This document shows positions 54,155-62,621 of a DNA stretch of 64,000 bases, piece by piece. The notes under the pieces are model-generated. The model ran no database searches. It worked only from the letters and a program-made list of their open reading frames with translations, and was not told the origin of the DNA. Numbering within the stretch: position 1 is the first letter of the stretch; each line of letters starts with the position of its first letter. Position numbers and translations under genes: made by a program. This DNA is from Pedobacter steynii (GTDB lineage Bacteria; Bacteroidota; Bacteroidia; Sphingobacteriales; Sphingobacteriaceae): contig NZ_FNGY01000002.1 of assembly GCF_900103665.1 (NCBI RefSeq), forward strand, positions 806,001 to 870,000. Direction: 5' to 3'.

Positions 54155-56035
54155 ATGAAGCTCAGGATGAACTGTAAGTCGGCCTTTTTATTTTGCTCCC
54201 TTTCTTTGATTGCAGGTGCCGGATACGCTCAGGTGGCAGGTGATGAGGATAAAGAAATGTTCAATCAGGCAAAGTTGCGTGATGAAAGCGCGATAAATAC
54301 CGCCAAAAACGGATGGTGGGCTGATTCCATGAAAAACCATGAAGAGCGGATGCAATGGTGGAGGGAGGCTAAGTTTGGCATGTTTGTACACTGGGGGCTG
54401 TATTCCAAACCCGAAGGGGAATGGAAAGGCAAGGTCGTAAACGGCTATGCAGAACACCTGATGAGAAAGGAAAAGATCAGCAGGGCGGCCTACCTCGAGC
54501 TTGCTCATGAGTTTAATCCCTTGAAATTTAACGCAGAAGAATGGATGCTGAATGCAAAAAAAGCAGGGATGCATTATTTTATCGTTACGGCGAAACACCA
54601 TGATGGTTTTGCGTTGTTTGATTCCGGTGTATCTGATTTTGACATTATAGACCAGACGCCCTTTAAGCGTGATGTGATGGCGGAGCTCGCCACTGCGGCA
54701 AAGAAACACGGAATGAAGTTCGGCTTTTATTATTCCCATGCTTTTGACTGGGAGCATCCCGATGCGCCTGGAAACGACTGGGAGTATAAAAATCCCGGAG
54801 GAGATCAATTGATTGGCGGTGCAAACTGGTTCGATAACCATCCGGAATGGTTGCCTAAAGCAGTAAAATATGTAGACCAGAAGGCCATTCCACAGATTAA
54901 GGAGCTGATCAGTAAATACCATCCGGACATCCTTTGGTTTGATACGCCACATAAATTACCACTTTCCGAGAACCTGCGGATCCTTCAGGCCATCCGGGAA
55001 ACAGATCCGAATATTGTAGTCAACGGACGTCTGGCAAGAAGTGCCTCGGGAAATTTTGGTGATTATCAGAATACAGGAGACCGCCCCGCGGAGCTTCGGA
55101 CGGTAGACGGAGATTGGGAAGCAATTCCGACGACAAACGAATCTTATGGTTATTCGAAACATGACAACAGTCATAAGCCAGCTAAATTCTTTATCCGTTT
55201 GCTGGCCAATGCCGCTTCCCGCGGAGGCAATATTTTATTGAACATTGGCCCGAAAGGGGATGGCAGTTTCGATCAGAAGGACAGCCGGATCCTGGACAGC
55301 ATAGGGACCTGGCTGCAGCAGAATGCTGCTGCCGTGTTCGGCACTCAGCGCTCTACCTTACCCATCCCCGGATGGGGGGTAGCGACGCAGAAAGACCAGA
55401 CCGTTTATCTGCATGTCTTTGACTGGCCAAAAGACGGGAAATTGCTTTTTGGCGGATTGAAAACTGAGATCAGGTCTGCTTATCTGCTTGCAGATGATGC
55501 TAAAAAGAAACTCAATGTAAAGCGTTTGAGCAGTTCGGATGTTCGCATTGATGTTCCGGAATTGTCGCCCGATGGTTCGGATGCGGTGGTCGTATTGGAG
55601 CTGAATGCACCTGTGAAAGCCGAAGGACCCCGCCTTCTGTCCAGCCAGAATACCAATAAGCTATTGTCTTTTGATGCCCTGCTTCATGGCAAAGCTTTCG
55701 GCTTTGGGGATGGAAAAACCGACCGCTATTTTGTAGATGGATGGAAAGCTGCAACACAGTTTCTCTCCTGGGATTTTAAAACTTTATCTGCCTCGAAATA
55801 TAAGGTGCTGGTCAAATATCTATCCCCGGCGGGAGCCGGAGGTACTTACCTTATTGAGGCTGGTGATTTCAAAAAAACACTTCCGGTGTTGCCGCTTAAA
55901 GCCGGGGTTCAGACCCAGGAGGCAGGCATCATCAGTTTAAAAAAAGGAGAAACACAACTTAAAATCAGCCCTGTTCAGATTTCCGGAACCGAACTGATGA
56001 AACTATTGGAAATTCAACTGATCCCTGTTCATTAA
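54155..56035 (+). CDS. GH29 alpha-L-fucosidase (first copy)
   Basis: A 626-residue secreted enzyme (signal 1-25, AGAGYAQ). GH29 motifs are WREAKFGMFVHWGLYSKPEG, YFIVTAKHHDGFALFDS, KFGFYYSHAFDWEHPDAP and nucleophile Asp263 in ILWFDTPHK, then GGNILLNIGPKGDG. A C-terminal extension of about 130 residues after the standard beta-sandwich resembles a carbohydrate-binding beta domain. It is a retaining exo-fucosidase. The second GH29 in this PUL (58213) lacks this extension, so the two may act on different fucose linkages or chain positions. Confidence 0.92.
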   Translation: MKLRMNCKSAFLFCSLSLIAGAGYAQVAGDEDKEMFNQAKLRDESAINTAKNGWWADSMKNHEERMQWWREAKFGMFVHWGLYSKPEGEWKGKVVNGYAEHLMRKEKISRAAYLELAHEFNPLKFNAEEWMLNAKKAGMHYFIVTAKHHDGFALFDSGVSDFDIIDQTPFKRDVMAELATAAKKHGMKFGFYYSHAFDWEHPDAPGNDWEYKNPGGDQLIGGANWFDNHPEWLPKAVKYVDQKAIPQIKELISKYHPDILWFDTPHKLPLSENLRILQAIRETDPNIVVNGRLARSASGNFGDYQNTGDRPAELRTVDGDWEAIPTTNESYGYSKHDNSHKPAKFFIRLLANAASRGGNILLNIGPKGDGSFDQKDSRILDSIGTWLQQNAAAVFGTQRSTLPIPGWGVATQKDQTVYLHVFDWPKDGKLLFGGLKTEIRSAYLLADDAKKKLNVKRLSSSDVRIDVPELSPDGSDAVVVLELNAPVKAEGPRLLSSQNTNKLLSFDALLHGKAFGFGDGKTDRYFVDGWKAATQFLSWDFKTLSASKYKVLVKYLSPAGAGGTYLIEAGDFKKTLPVLPLKAGVQTQEAGIISLKKGETQLKISPVQISGTELMKLLEIQLIPVH

Positions 56036-56075
56036 AGCACTGAGGTCAACCTTATAAAGTTTAAGCACATAAAAA

Positions 56076-57260
56076 ATGAAAAGATACTTCTTTACCGTAT
56101 TAGCCCTCTCATTATTACAGACAAGCACTTTCGCGCAAAAAGTAAACGTTAAAAAGGCTTTTGATAAAGCCGCCCTGCAAACTAAGGTGATGCTGCTGGA
56201 GGTTGATAAAGCCAAACACAGCTCCGGAAAAGCCGGATTGGTTTCTCCGAGGACAATAGAACATGGCAAACTGAAACTGGTGGCTTCGAAGGATTGGACG
56301 AGTGGCTTTTTTCCAGGGGTATTGTGGTTTCTCTATGAATATACGCAACAACAAAACTGGAAGCAGGAGGCAGAAAAGTTCTCCGCTGAGATTGAAAAGG
56401 AAAAGTTGAACGGAACAACCCATGATATGGGCTTTAAGGTTTATTGCAGCATTGGGACAGGTTTCCGGCTGACCAATGATCCGCATTATAAGGAGGTCAT
56501 TCTTCAGTCTGCAAAGACACTGGTTACCCGTTTTAACCCAAAAACAGGGGTCATCCGTTCCTGGGATCATAGTCGCGAGAAATGGATAAACCCGGTGATT
56601 ATAGACAACATGATGAACCTGGAATTGCTTTTTGAGGCGACAAGGTTAAGCGGTGATTCTTCTTTTCATAAGATTGCAGTGAGCCATGCAAATACGACAA
56701 TGAAGAATCATTTCCGTCCGGATTACAGCTCTTACCATGTCATTGACTATGATCCTGCGACGGGAGAAGTATTGAAAAAGAACACCCATCAGGGCTATAG
56801 CCATGAGTCGGCATGGTCAAGAGGACAAGGCTGGGCGCTTTACGGATATACTTTATGTTACCGTTACACGAAAGATCCGGTGTACCTGAAACAGGCAGAA
56901 AACATTGCTGCTTTTATCCTGAACCATCCGAATATGCCGAAAGACCTGATTCCATACTGGGACTTTAATGCACCAAATATTCCCAATGAACCAAGGGATG
57001 TATCGGCAGGGGCCGTGATTGCTTCGGCACTTTATGAATTGAGTGATTACAGTACTCAAAAGAAAAATTACAGAGAGAAAGCAGCGGTCATGATGCAAAG
57101 TATGGCCAATACCTATACCGCGAGGGTAGGGGAGAACAAAGGATTTATCCTGACCAGCAGTACAGGTTCAAAGCCTTCAGATACAGAGGTTAATGAGCCG
57201 CTATCTTATGCGGATTATTATTATCTGGAAGCATTGCTTAGAGCAGATAAGCTGAAATAA
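56076..57260 (+). CDS. GH88 unsaturated glucuronyl hydrolase
   Basis: A 394-residue secreted enzyme (signal 1-17, TSTFAQ) with the (alpha/alpha)6 GH88 fold. Family motifs are THDMGFKVYCS with catalytic-type Asp117, IIDNMMNLELLFEATR with Asp177, and HQGYSHESAWSRGQGWALYGY. It hydrates and removes the delta-4,5-unsaturated uronic acid left by polysaccharide lyases, which links it to the PL38-like, jelly-roll and PL6 lyases in the same run. It should act on imported oligosaccharides in the periplasm. The NMPKDLIPYWDFNAPNIPNEPRD segment is also typical. Confidence 0.93.
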   Translation: MKRYFFTVLALSLLQTSTFAQKVNVKKAFDKAALQTKVMLLEVDKAKHSSGKAGLVSPRTIEHGKLKLVASKDWTSGFFPGVLWFLYEYTQQQNWKQEAEKFSAEIEKEKLNGTTHDMGFKVYCSIGTGFRLTNDPHYKEVILQSAKTLVTRFNPKTGVIRSWDHSREKWINPVIIDNMMNLELLFEATRLSGDSSFHKIAVSHANTTMKNHFRPDYSSYHVIDYDPATGEVLKKNTHQGYSHESAWSRGQGWALYGYTLCYRYTKDPVYLKQAENIAAFILNHPNMPKDLIPYWDFNAPNIPNEPRDVSAGAVIASALYELSDYSTQKKNYREKAAVMMQSMANTYTARVGENKGFILTSSTGSKPSDTEVNEPLSYADYYYLEALLRADKLK

Positions 57261-57319
57261 GGCAAGCCTTTTTACAACCAATAAGAATCAACCAAATATT
57301 AATTATATACCTAAAAATT

Positions 57320-58102
57320 ATGAAAACAAACCAAGTAATGATTGCTGTATTGATGAGTGGAGGCCTATTGTTGTCGAGTTGTAAAAAGGAAAAAGCACCG
57401 GATGCGGCCTTAGCGGCTTCCAAAGCATTGGCCAGTGCCTCTGGTGATGTCGGGATCATGTCTGTCCTCTTTAACGGAGATGCGAGCAATGGCTCAGCAA
57501 ACGTCTGGAAAGCCATTAACATTGAAGGAACAGGGACCGTAACTACCGTAAATGATGAAACAGGAACCCTGACCTGGAAATTTTTAAAACCTTCGGGAAG
57601 TCACAGGACCGAAGGACATGGCGCTAAAAACTATGAAGCCCAGGATGGAGATGAGATCTATATTGGCTGGACGAGCAAGATTTACATGCCAACGACCTTA
57701 AAGACAGATGCGTTGTTTCAATGGAAATCTTACCCAACCGCAGGTTCGCTTCAAAACCACCCGCTCATGGTTCGTACAAAAAACGGAAACCTGGAACTTC
57801 AGCATTTCGACGACAACCATGTGGCAACCGTTCCATGGTCTACCGCACTTTCGACGAGTACCTGGCTGAAATTCGTGATCCGCATGAAGGTTTCCAGAGA
57901 TCCTGCAGTAGGATTCATCGAATTCTGGTACAATGGCGTGAAACAAACGCTTTCCAATGGAAGTCAGCGTTTATATTGCAGAACTTTAGATGTGGACTAC
58001 TGCGATCCTAAATGGGGCGTATACGGTGGGGATTCCTCACAGGTAACCCATTTCGTGAAAAAGATCAGAATCGGTACTACTTATGCCGACGCAGCTCAGT
58101 AA
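57320..58102 (+). CDS. Surface lipoprotein polysaccharide lyase, jelly-roll (PF14099/heparin-lyase-I-like; possibly PL20)
   Basis: A 260-residue lipoprotein (lipobox LLLSSC, then CKKEKAPD). After a short linker the domain (about 50-260) is all-beta with YIGWTSKIYMPTTLKTDALFQW, LELQHFDDNHVATVPW, WLKFVIRMKVSRDPAVGFIEFWYNG and DPKWGVYGGDSSQVTHFVKK. This pattern fits the heparin lyase I-like/PF14099 jelly-roll, the fold also used by glucuronan lyases of PL20. As a lipoprotein it probably makes the first cuts at the cell surface. The lyase assignment is from fold-like motifs; active-site residues are not established. Confidence 0.6.
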   Translation: MKTNQVMIAVLMSGGLLLSSCKKEKAPDAALAASKALASASGDVGIMSVLFNGDASNGSANVWKAINIEGTGTVTTVNDETGTLTWKFLKPSGSHRTEGHGAKNYEAQDGDEIYIGWTSKIYMPTTLKTDALFQWKSYPTAGSLQNHPLMVRTKNGNLELQHFDDNHVATVPWSTALSTSTWLKFVIRMKVSRDPAVGFIEFWYNGVKQTLSNGSQRLYCRTLDVDYCDPKWGVYGGDSSQVTHFVKKIRIGTTYADAAQ

Positions 58103-58212
58103 GCGAATGAAAAAAAGTTAAAATTGCTGAACCATAAGCCAATTGAATAGAGCGCCCTTAAACAAATAGCTATTAAATTAGAAGAATATAACCAAATTAT
58201 CAAGAACCATAT

Positions 58213-59649
58213 ATGCGTAAAATATCACTATCCCTGCTTCTGGCATTTTCTTTCTTTATTCAATTGGCCAATGGTCAGCAATCCATCTCTAAAGATGAGC
58301 GCATGGCCTGGTGGCGTGAAGCAAAATTCGGGATGTTCATCCATTGGGGCGTCTATGCACAGTTTGCAGGAGTCTACCGTGGAGAAGAACAACGAAGAGG
58401 AGGGGCCGAATGGATCATGAACAGGTCCAAAATCCCCGTTGCTGAATATCAGGAAATGGCAAAAAGCTTTAACCCAACAAAGTATGATGCCGATGCATGG
58501 GTGAAAATGGCCAAAGATGCAGGGATGAAATACCTGGTGATTACCGCAAAACACCATGATGGATTTGCCTTATTTAATTCTAAAGCGAGTAAATGGGACA
58601 TTACCGATGCTACTCCTTATGGTAAAGATTTGTTAAAACCCCTGGCAATAGCCTGTAAGAAATACGGGCTAAAGCTGGGGTTTTATTACTCTCAGGCACA
58701 GGACTGGAACAATCCAGGTGGTGCCGCAGCGAGAAAAGTGATGAGTGAAGGCTGGGCAAACCCGGATTCTGTAAAGGTTGATGCGTATACTTTGGCCAAT
58801 AAAGGCCATTGGGACCCTGCACAGCAGACGAAGACTTTTGACCAGTACATTGATGAAGTTGCTGTTCCGCAGGTTAAAGAACTGATGACCAATTATGGCG
58901 ATATCGCCGTGCTTTGGTGGGATACCCCAACAAATATGACCGACGAAGCGGCTTTAAAGCTTCAGGATGCCTTAAAAACACAACCCTATATCATTACCAA
59001 TGACCGTTTAAAAAGGCCGAATTTCCCTGGAGATACCAAAACTCCGGAGCAGAAAATCCCGAATCAGGCGGAACTGGATGGCAAAGACTGGGAAACCTGT
59101 ATGACCATGAACGGAACCTGGGGATTCAGAACCTCAGATCATAAATGGAAATCGAGTGAAACACTGATCCGAAATCTGGCAGATATTGCGGCTAAAGGAG
59201 GGAATTACCTGTTAAATGTCGGCCCTAAGCCTGATGGAACCTTCCCTGAGGAAAGTGTGAAAAGGCTGAGCGATATCGGAAAATGGATGAAAGTGAACAG
59301 CGAATCCATCTATGGAACGAAAGCAAGCCCATTGTCGCCATTAGACTGGGGACGTTGTACGAAGAAAGAAACTAAAAAGGGAACAACACTCTATTTTTCT
59401 GTGTTTAACTGGCCTTCAAATGGTCAGCTGCTGATTCCCGGTGTCAAAAATAAAGTGATTTCTGCAAGGTTACTGGCAGGAAATGGAAAAGTAGCTGCCG
59501 AAACAAAAGGATTTGACCTGTTATTGACTTTACCTGCTCAGGCCCCTGATGCGGTAGCGAGTGTCATTAAGGTAGAATTTGAAGGAAGCATTGCCAATCA
59601 GCATGGCGACCAGCCAAAGAAAGAAATGAAAACAGGGGCATTAGATTAG
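58213..59649 (+). CDS. GH29 alpha-L-fucosidase (second copy)
   Basis: A 478-residue secreted enzyme (signal 1-21, LANGQQ). GH29 motifs are WREAKFGMFIHWGVYAQFAG, YLVITAKHHDGFALFNS, LGFYYSQAQDWNNPGG and nucleophile Asp237 in VLWWDTPTNMT, then GGNYLLNVGPKPDG. It ends after the beta-sandwich without the extension seen in the copy at 54155. The 110-base gap before it may hold an internal promoter, but no clear -7 element is visible. Retaining alpha-L-fucosidase activity is expected. Confidence 0.93.
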   Translation: MRKISLSLLLAFSFFIQLANGQQSISKDERMAWWREAKFGMFIHWGVYAQFAGVYRGEEQRRGGAEWIMNRSKIPVAEYQEMAKSFNPTKYDADAWVKMAKDAGMKYLVITAKHHDGFALFNSKASKWDITDATPYGKDLLKPLAIACKKYGLKLGFYYSQAQDWNNPGGAAARKVMSEGWANPDSVKVDAYTLANKGHWDPAQQTKTFDQYIDEVAVPQVKELMTNYGDIAVLWWDTPTNMTDEAALKLQDALKTQPYIITNDRLKRPNFPGDTKTPEQKIPNQAELDGKDWETCMTMNGTWGFRTSDHKWKSSETLIRNLADIAAKGGNYLLNVGPKPDGTFPEESVKRLSDIGKWMKVNSESIYGTKASPLSPLDWGRCTKKETKKGTTLYFSVFNWPSNGQLLIPGVKNKVISARLLAGNGKVAAETKGFDLLLTLPAQAPDAVASVIKVEFEGSIANQHGDQPKKEMKTGALD

Positions 59650-59656
59650 ACTGATC

Positions 59657-60985
59657 ATGAGAAAAGCAATATTTTTTAGCTTGCTATGCTTACTTGGCAC
59701 TGGCTTAAGCGCAACCGCAAAAGATTATCCGGTGAGTTCTGCAAAAGAACTTTCTGCGCTTAATTTAAAACCCGGCGACCGGGTATTGATGAAGGAAGGC
59801 GAATGGAAGGATCAGCAGCTGAAATTTAAAGCCAACGGCATGAAAGGTCGGCCTATAGTTTTAATGTCCGCAAATCCAGGGAAAACGACCTTAAACGGGA
59901 ACTCTACATTGGATATCGATGGTTCATGGTTGCTGGTCGATGGACTTTCTTTTATCAAGGGTTCTTTAGACTCCGGAGAGGTGGTTAATTTCTCGGAGAA
60001 GTCTTTCTCCTGCAGGCTAACCAATACCAACATTACAGATTATAACAATGCCGACGATAAAGCCGACTATACCTGGGTTTCCCTCAGGGGAAGCCATAAC
60101 CGTGTTGACCATTGCCTGTTCCAGGGGAAAAGTCATCAGGGCGTAACCATGGTGGTCTGGCTTTCGGAAAAACCGAATTACCACCAGATCGACCATAACT
60201 ATTTCGGCCCGCGTCCGGAACTGGGAAGGAACGGAGGAGAGACGATCAGGATCGGAACGAGTACCTGGTCTTTCCATGATTCCTTTACCATCGTGGAGCA
60301 AAATATCTTTGAACATTGTAATGGAGAAATCGAAGCGGTATCCGTTAAATCGGGAAGAAATATCATTCGCAATAACCTCTTTTATGAGTGCAAAGCGACC
60401 CTTACTTTAAGGCATGGAAACCACTCGGAAGTTACCGGGAATTACTTCATCGGAAACGGGAAACCAGGCACCGGCGGTGTCCGGATTATCGGGGAAGATC
60501 ACCGTGTGCATGACAACTATTTTCAGGACCTGACGGGGACGGGAAACAGTGCTGCGATCTCGGTGATGGCAGGCTTGCCGAACCCCATTCTGGTGAGTCA
60601 CTGGCAGGTGAAAAATGCGGTAATTACTGACAACCTGGTTGTCAATTGTAAGGAGCCTTTTGCCATTGCTGCGGGCTATAGAAAGGACCGGTATCTGCCT
60701 GCTTTGAATACTTATTTTGCGAAGAATATCATCGTCGCCAATAGCGACCCTTTGAAGTGGTACGATGAAAAAGTCGTGGTGAAATTTGAAGACAATCTGA
60801 TCTTCAGTACTTCCTTTTCCGGTGAGAAGGGTAGGGGATTTGAACTCAGAAATGAGCAGTTGAAAAAGAGTGCTGATGGTCTTTTTTTAAGACCAGGACA
60901 GGCTGATTTTAAGCCTTTCTGGAAATCAGAGCAGGTTGGGCCGATTTCATTTTTATATCTAAATAAAAAGATTATCATAAATTAG
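59657..60985 (+). CDS. PL6 polysaccharide lyase (alginate lyase/chondroitinase B family)
   Basis: A 442-residue secreted beta-helix lyase (signal 1-22, LSATAKD). PL6 signatures are VKSGRN with Lys231 and TLRHGNHSEVTGNYFIGNG with Arg252. The 21-residue spacing equals that of the catalytic Lys and Arg in Pedobacter heparinus chondroitinase B. LRGSHNRVDHCLFQGKSHQG and the asparagine ladder (NNLFYEC, DNYFQDL) mark the right-handed helix. PL6 enzymes cut alginate or dermatan sulfate; without sulfatases in the PUL, an alginate-like or other uronan is more likely. Starts 7 bases after the GH29 gene. Confidence 0.93.
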   Translation: MRKAIFFSLLCLLGTGLSATAKDYPVSSAKELSALNLKPGDRVLMKEGEWKDQQLKFKANGMKGRPIVLMSANPGKTTLNGNSTLDIDGSWLLVDGLSFIKGSLDSGEVVNFSEKSFSCRLTNTNITDYNNADDKADYTWVSLRGSHNRVDHCLFQGKSHQGVTMVVWLSEKPNYHQIDHNYFGPRPELGRNGGETIRIGTSTWSFHDSFTIVEQNIFEHCNGEIEAVSVKSGRNIIRNNLFYECKATLTLRHGNHSEVTGNYFIGNGKPGTGGVRIIGEDHRVHDNYFQDLTGTGNSAAISVMAGLPNPILVSHWQVKNAVITDNLVVNCKEPFAIAAGYRKDRYLPALNTYFAKNIIVANSDPLKWYDEKVVVKFEDNLIFSTSFSGEKGRGFELRNEQLKKSADGLFLRPGQADFKPFWKSEQVGPISFLYLNKKIIIN

Positions 60986-61080
60986 ATTTTACACTGAGGA
61001 TTAGGTATTTATATTTTCAATAAAACAGCGTATTACCAGAGGTTATGACCGTAATAACCCAAATATCTCTTATAAAACAC

Positions 61081-62616
61081 ATGAATAAAGCAATTTTTGC
61101 CTTTCCTTTTTTGCTGATGACATTGCCGCTGAAAGCACAAAAGATAGCGCCCCTTTGGGTTGATTTTGTGAAGGCCAGACAGACTGGGGGAACTCCGGTC
61201 CTCCCCGATTTTTCTTATGCCGGTTACCACTGGTCAGAAAGAAGTCTGCCTGCTCTGGAAGGTAAAAAGATCTTCAAAGTAGACGATTATGGAGGAGTCC
61301 CGAATGATGAAAAATATGATGACGAAGCTATTCAGAAAACGGTGGATGCAGCAGCAGTAAATCCTGACGGGGGTATTGTTTTTTTCTCCCCTGGAAAGTA
61401 CCTCATAGCCCCCGATGGAGATGCAAAAAAGCAGATCCGGATTTCCAAAAGCGGGATCGTTTTAAAGGGCAGTGGAAGTGCTGCCGGAGGGACGGAAATC
61501 TACCAGGAAAACATGCGGATCAACGGGCGTCAGTTTCTTTTCAAACCTTCCGGAGAAGGGCAGAAAAAGTTAACTACAATTGTCGAAGATGCGGGGAGAG
61601 AAAGCTTCGCTGTAAAGGTTAAAGACGGGGCTCAGCTTAGGGTCGGACAGGATGTGGTGATCCGTCATAAAAGTGAAGAATTTACAAGAGCATATTTTGC
61701 TCCCCTGGACCTGAAACCGCAATGGTCAAGACTGTTTGGAACAGATGGAGGAATGCAGATATATGAGATTCATACCATTGAAAAAATTGAGGGTAATAAA
61801 GTCACTTTTAAGAACCCGCTGCACCTGGATATTAAAATGGTTAGCTCTGCCAGCTGGACGCTGGAAAGTTATGTTTCCATCTCGGAATGTGGCATTGAAG
61901 ACCTTTTGTTCAGCAGCAACTGGAAAAATTATCCGGAAGAATTTATTCATCATAAGAACGAAATCCATGATTATGCTTACGAGGCTGTTGGAATGGAATA
62001 CCTGAAGAACAGCTGGATCAGGAATTGTGAGTTTCATGACCTGAATGAAGGTGTTTTTATCCGTTCAGGATACCAGATCACCATAGAAAACACCCATTTC
62101 AGGGGAAAGAAAGGCCATGCTTCCATCCATGCCCGAACGGGCTATGGCGTGCTGGTTAAAAATTGTTCCTTCAATGGCGCGCAACACCATGGCGCCGGAA
62201 CGGGATACAGTGCGGTTGGGACGGTGATTACGCAGTGTTCTTTAGGAACAGATCAGAACTTCGATATCCATTCGGGACAGCCCTATGCGACGCTATACGA
62301 TGACATTGATGGCGGAGTTTTTTATAATCTCGGTGGTCCGGAGCCCGGACATCCGCACCATGGTAAGCAATTGGTGCTCTGGAATTTTCATCATAAATCT
62401 GCCAAAGATCAGCACTATAATTTCTGGGATAGGAGCCGAAGAAGGAACTATACCATTGCTGCTCCGATATTGGAAGGTTTTACTTCCGATAGATTGGTTA
62501 CCTTTGAAAATGCCGGGATAAATGAGTTGCAGGGAACACCCGTTCTTCCGCGTTCTTTATTCGACGCACAGCTTCAGCTGAGGCTAAAAGGAACTGATAT
62601 CGTAAAGACCAGATAA
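61081..62616 (+). CDS. Secreted right-handed beta-helix protein (DUF4955-like), candidate lyase or hydrolase
   Basis: A 511-residue protein started at the ATG at 61081, just before a signal peptide (MNKAIFAFPFLLMTLPLKAQ). It has the pectate-lyase-like superfamily N-terminus (FKVDDYGGVPNDEKYDDEAI, GGIVFFSPGKYLIAP) and a beta-helix in the middle (SWIRNCEFHDLNEGVFIRSG, ITIENTHFRGKKGHASIHA, VLVKNCSFNGAQHHGAG). A His-rich cluster near residue 375 onward (AQHHGAGTGY) could be an active site. The best family match I can offer is DUF4955. Between PL6 and the esterase fusion it is likely an additional depolymerase. Confidence 0.65.
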   Translation: MNKAIFAFPFLLMTLPLKAQKIAPLWVDFVKARQTGGTPVLPDFSYAGYHWSERSLPALEGKKIFKVDDYGGVPNDEKYDDEAIQKTVDAAAVNPDGGIVFFSPGKYLIAPDGDAKKQIRISKSGIVLKGSGSAAGGTEIYQENMRINGRQFLFKPSGEGQKKLTTIVEDAGRESFAVKVKDGAQLRVGQDVVIRHKSEEFTRAYFAPLDLKPQWSRLFGTDGGMQIYEIHTIEKIEGNKVTFKNPLHLDIKMVSSASWTLESYVSISECGIEDLLFSSNWKNYPEEFIHHKNEIHDYAYEAVGMEYLKNSWIRNCEFHDLNEGVFIRSGYQITIENTHFRGKKGHASIHARTGYGVLVKNCSFNGAQHHGAGTGYSAVGTVITQCSLGTDQNFDIHSGQPYATLYDDIDGGVFYNLGGPEPGHPHHGKQLVLWNFHHKSAKDQHYNFWDRSRRRNYTIAAPILEGFTSDRLVTFENAGINELQGTPVLPRSLFDAQLQLRLKGTDIVKTR

Positions 62617-62621
62617 AATAT

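Noticed and set aside
54188..54952. 254-codon minus-strand open frame inside the first GH29 gene
   Set aside because: The GH29 frame has catalytic motifs throughout this stretch, and the antisense product has no family features or credible start.
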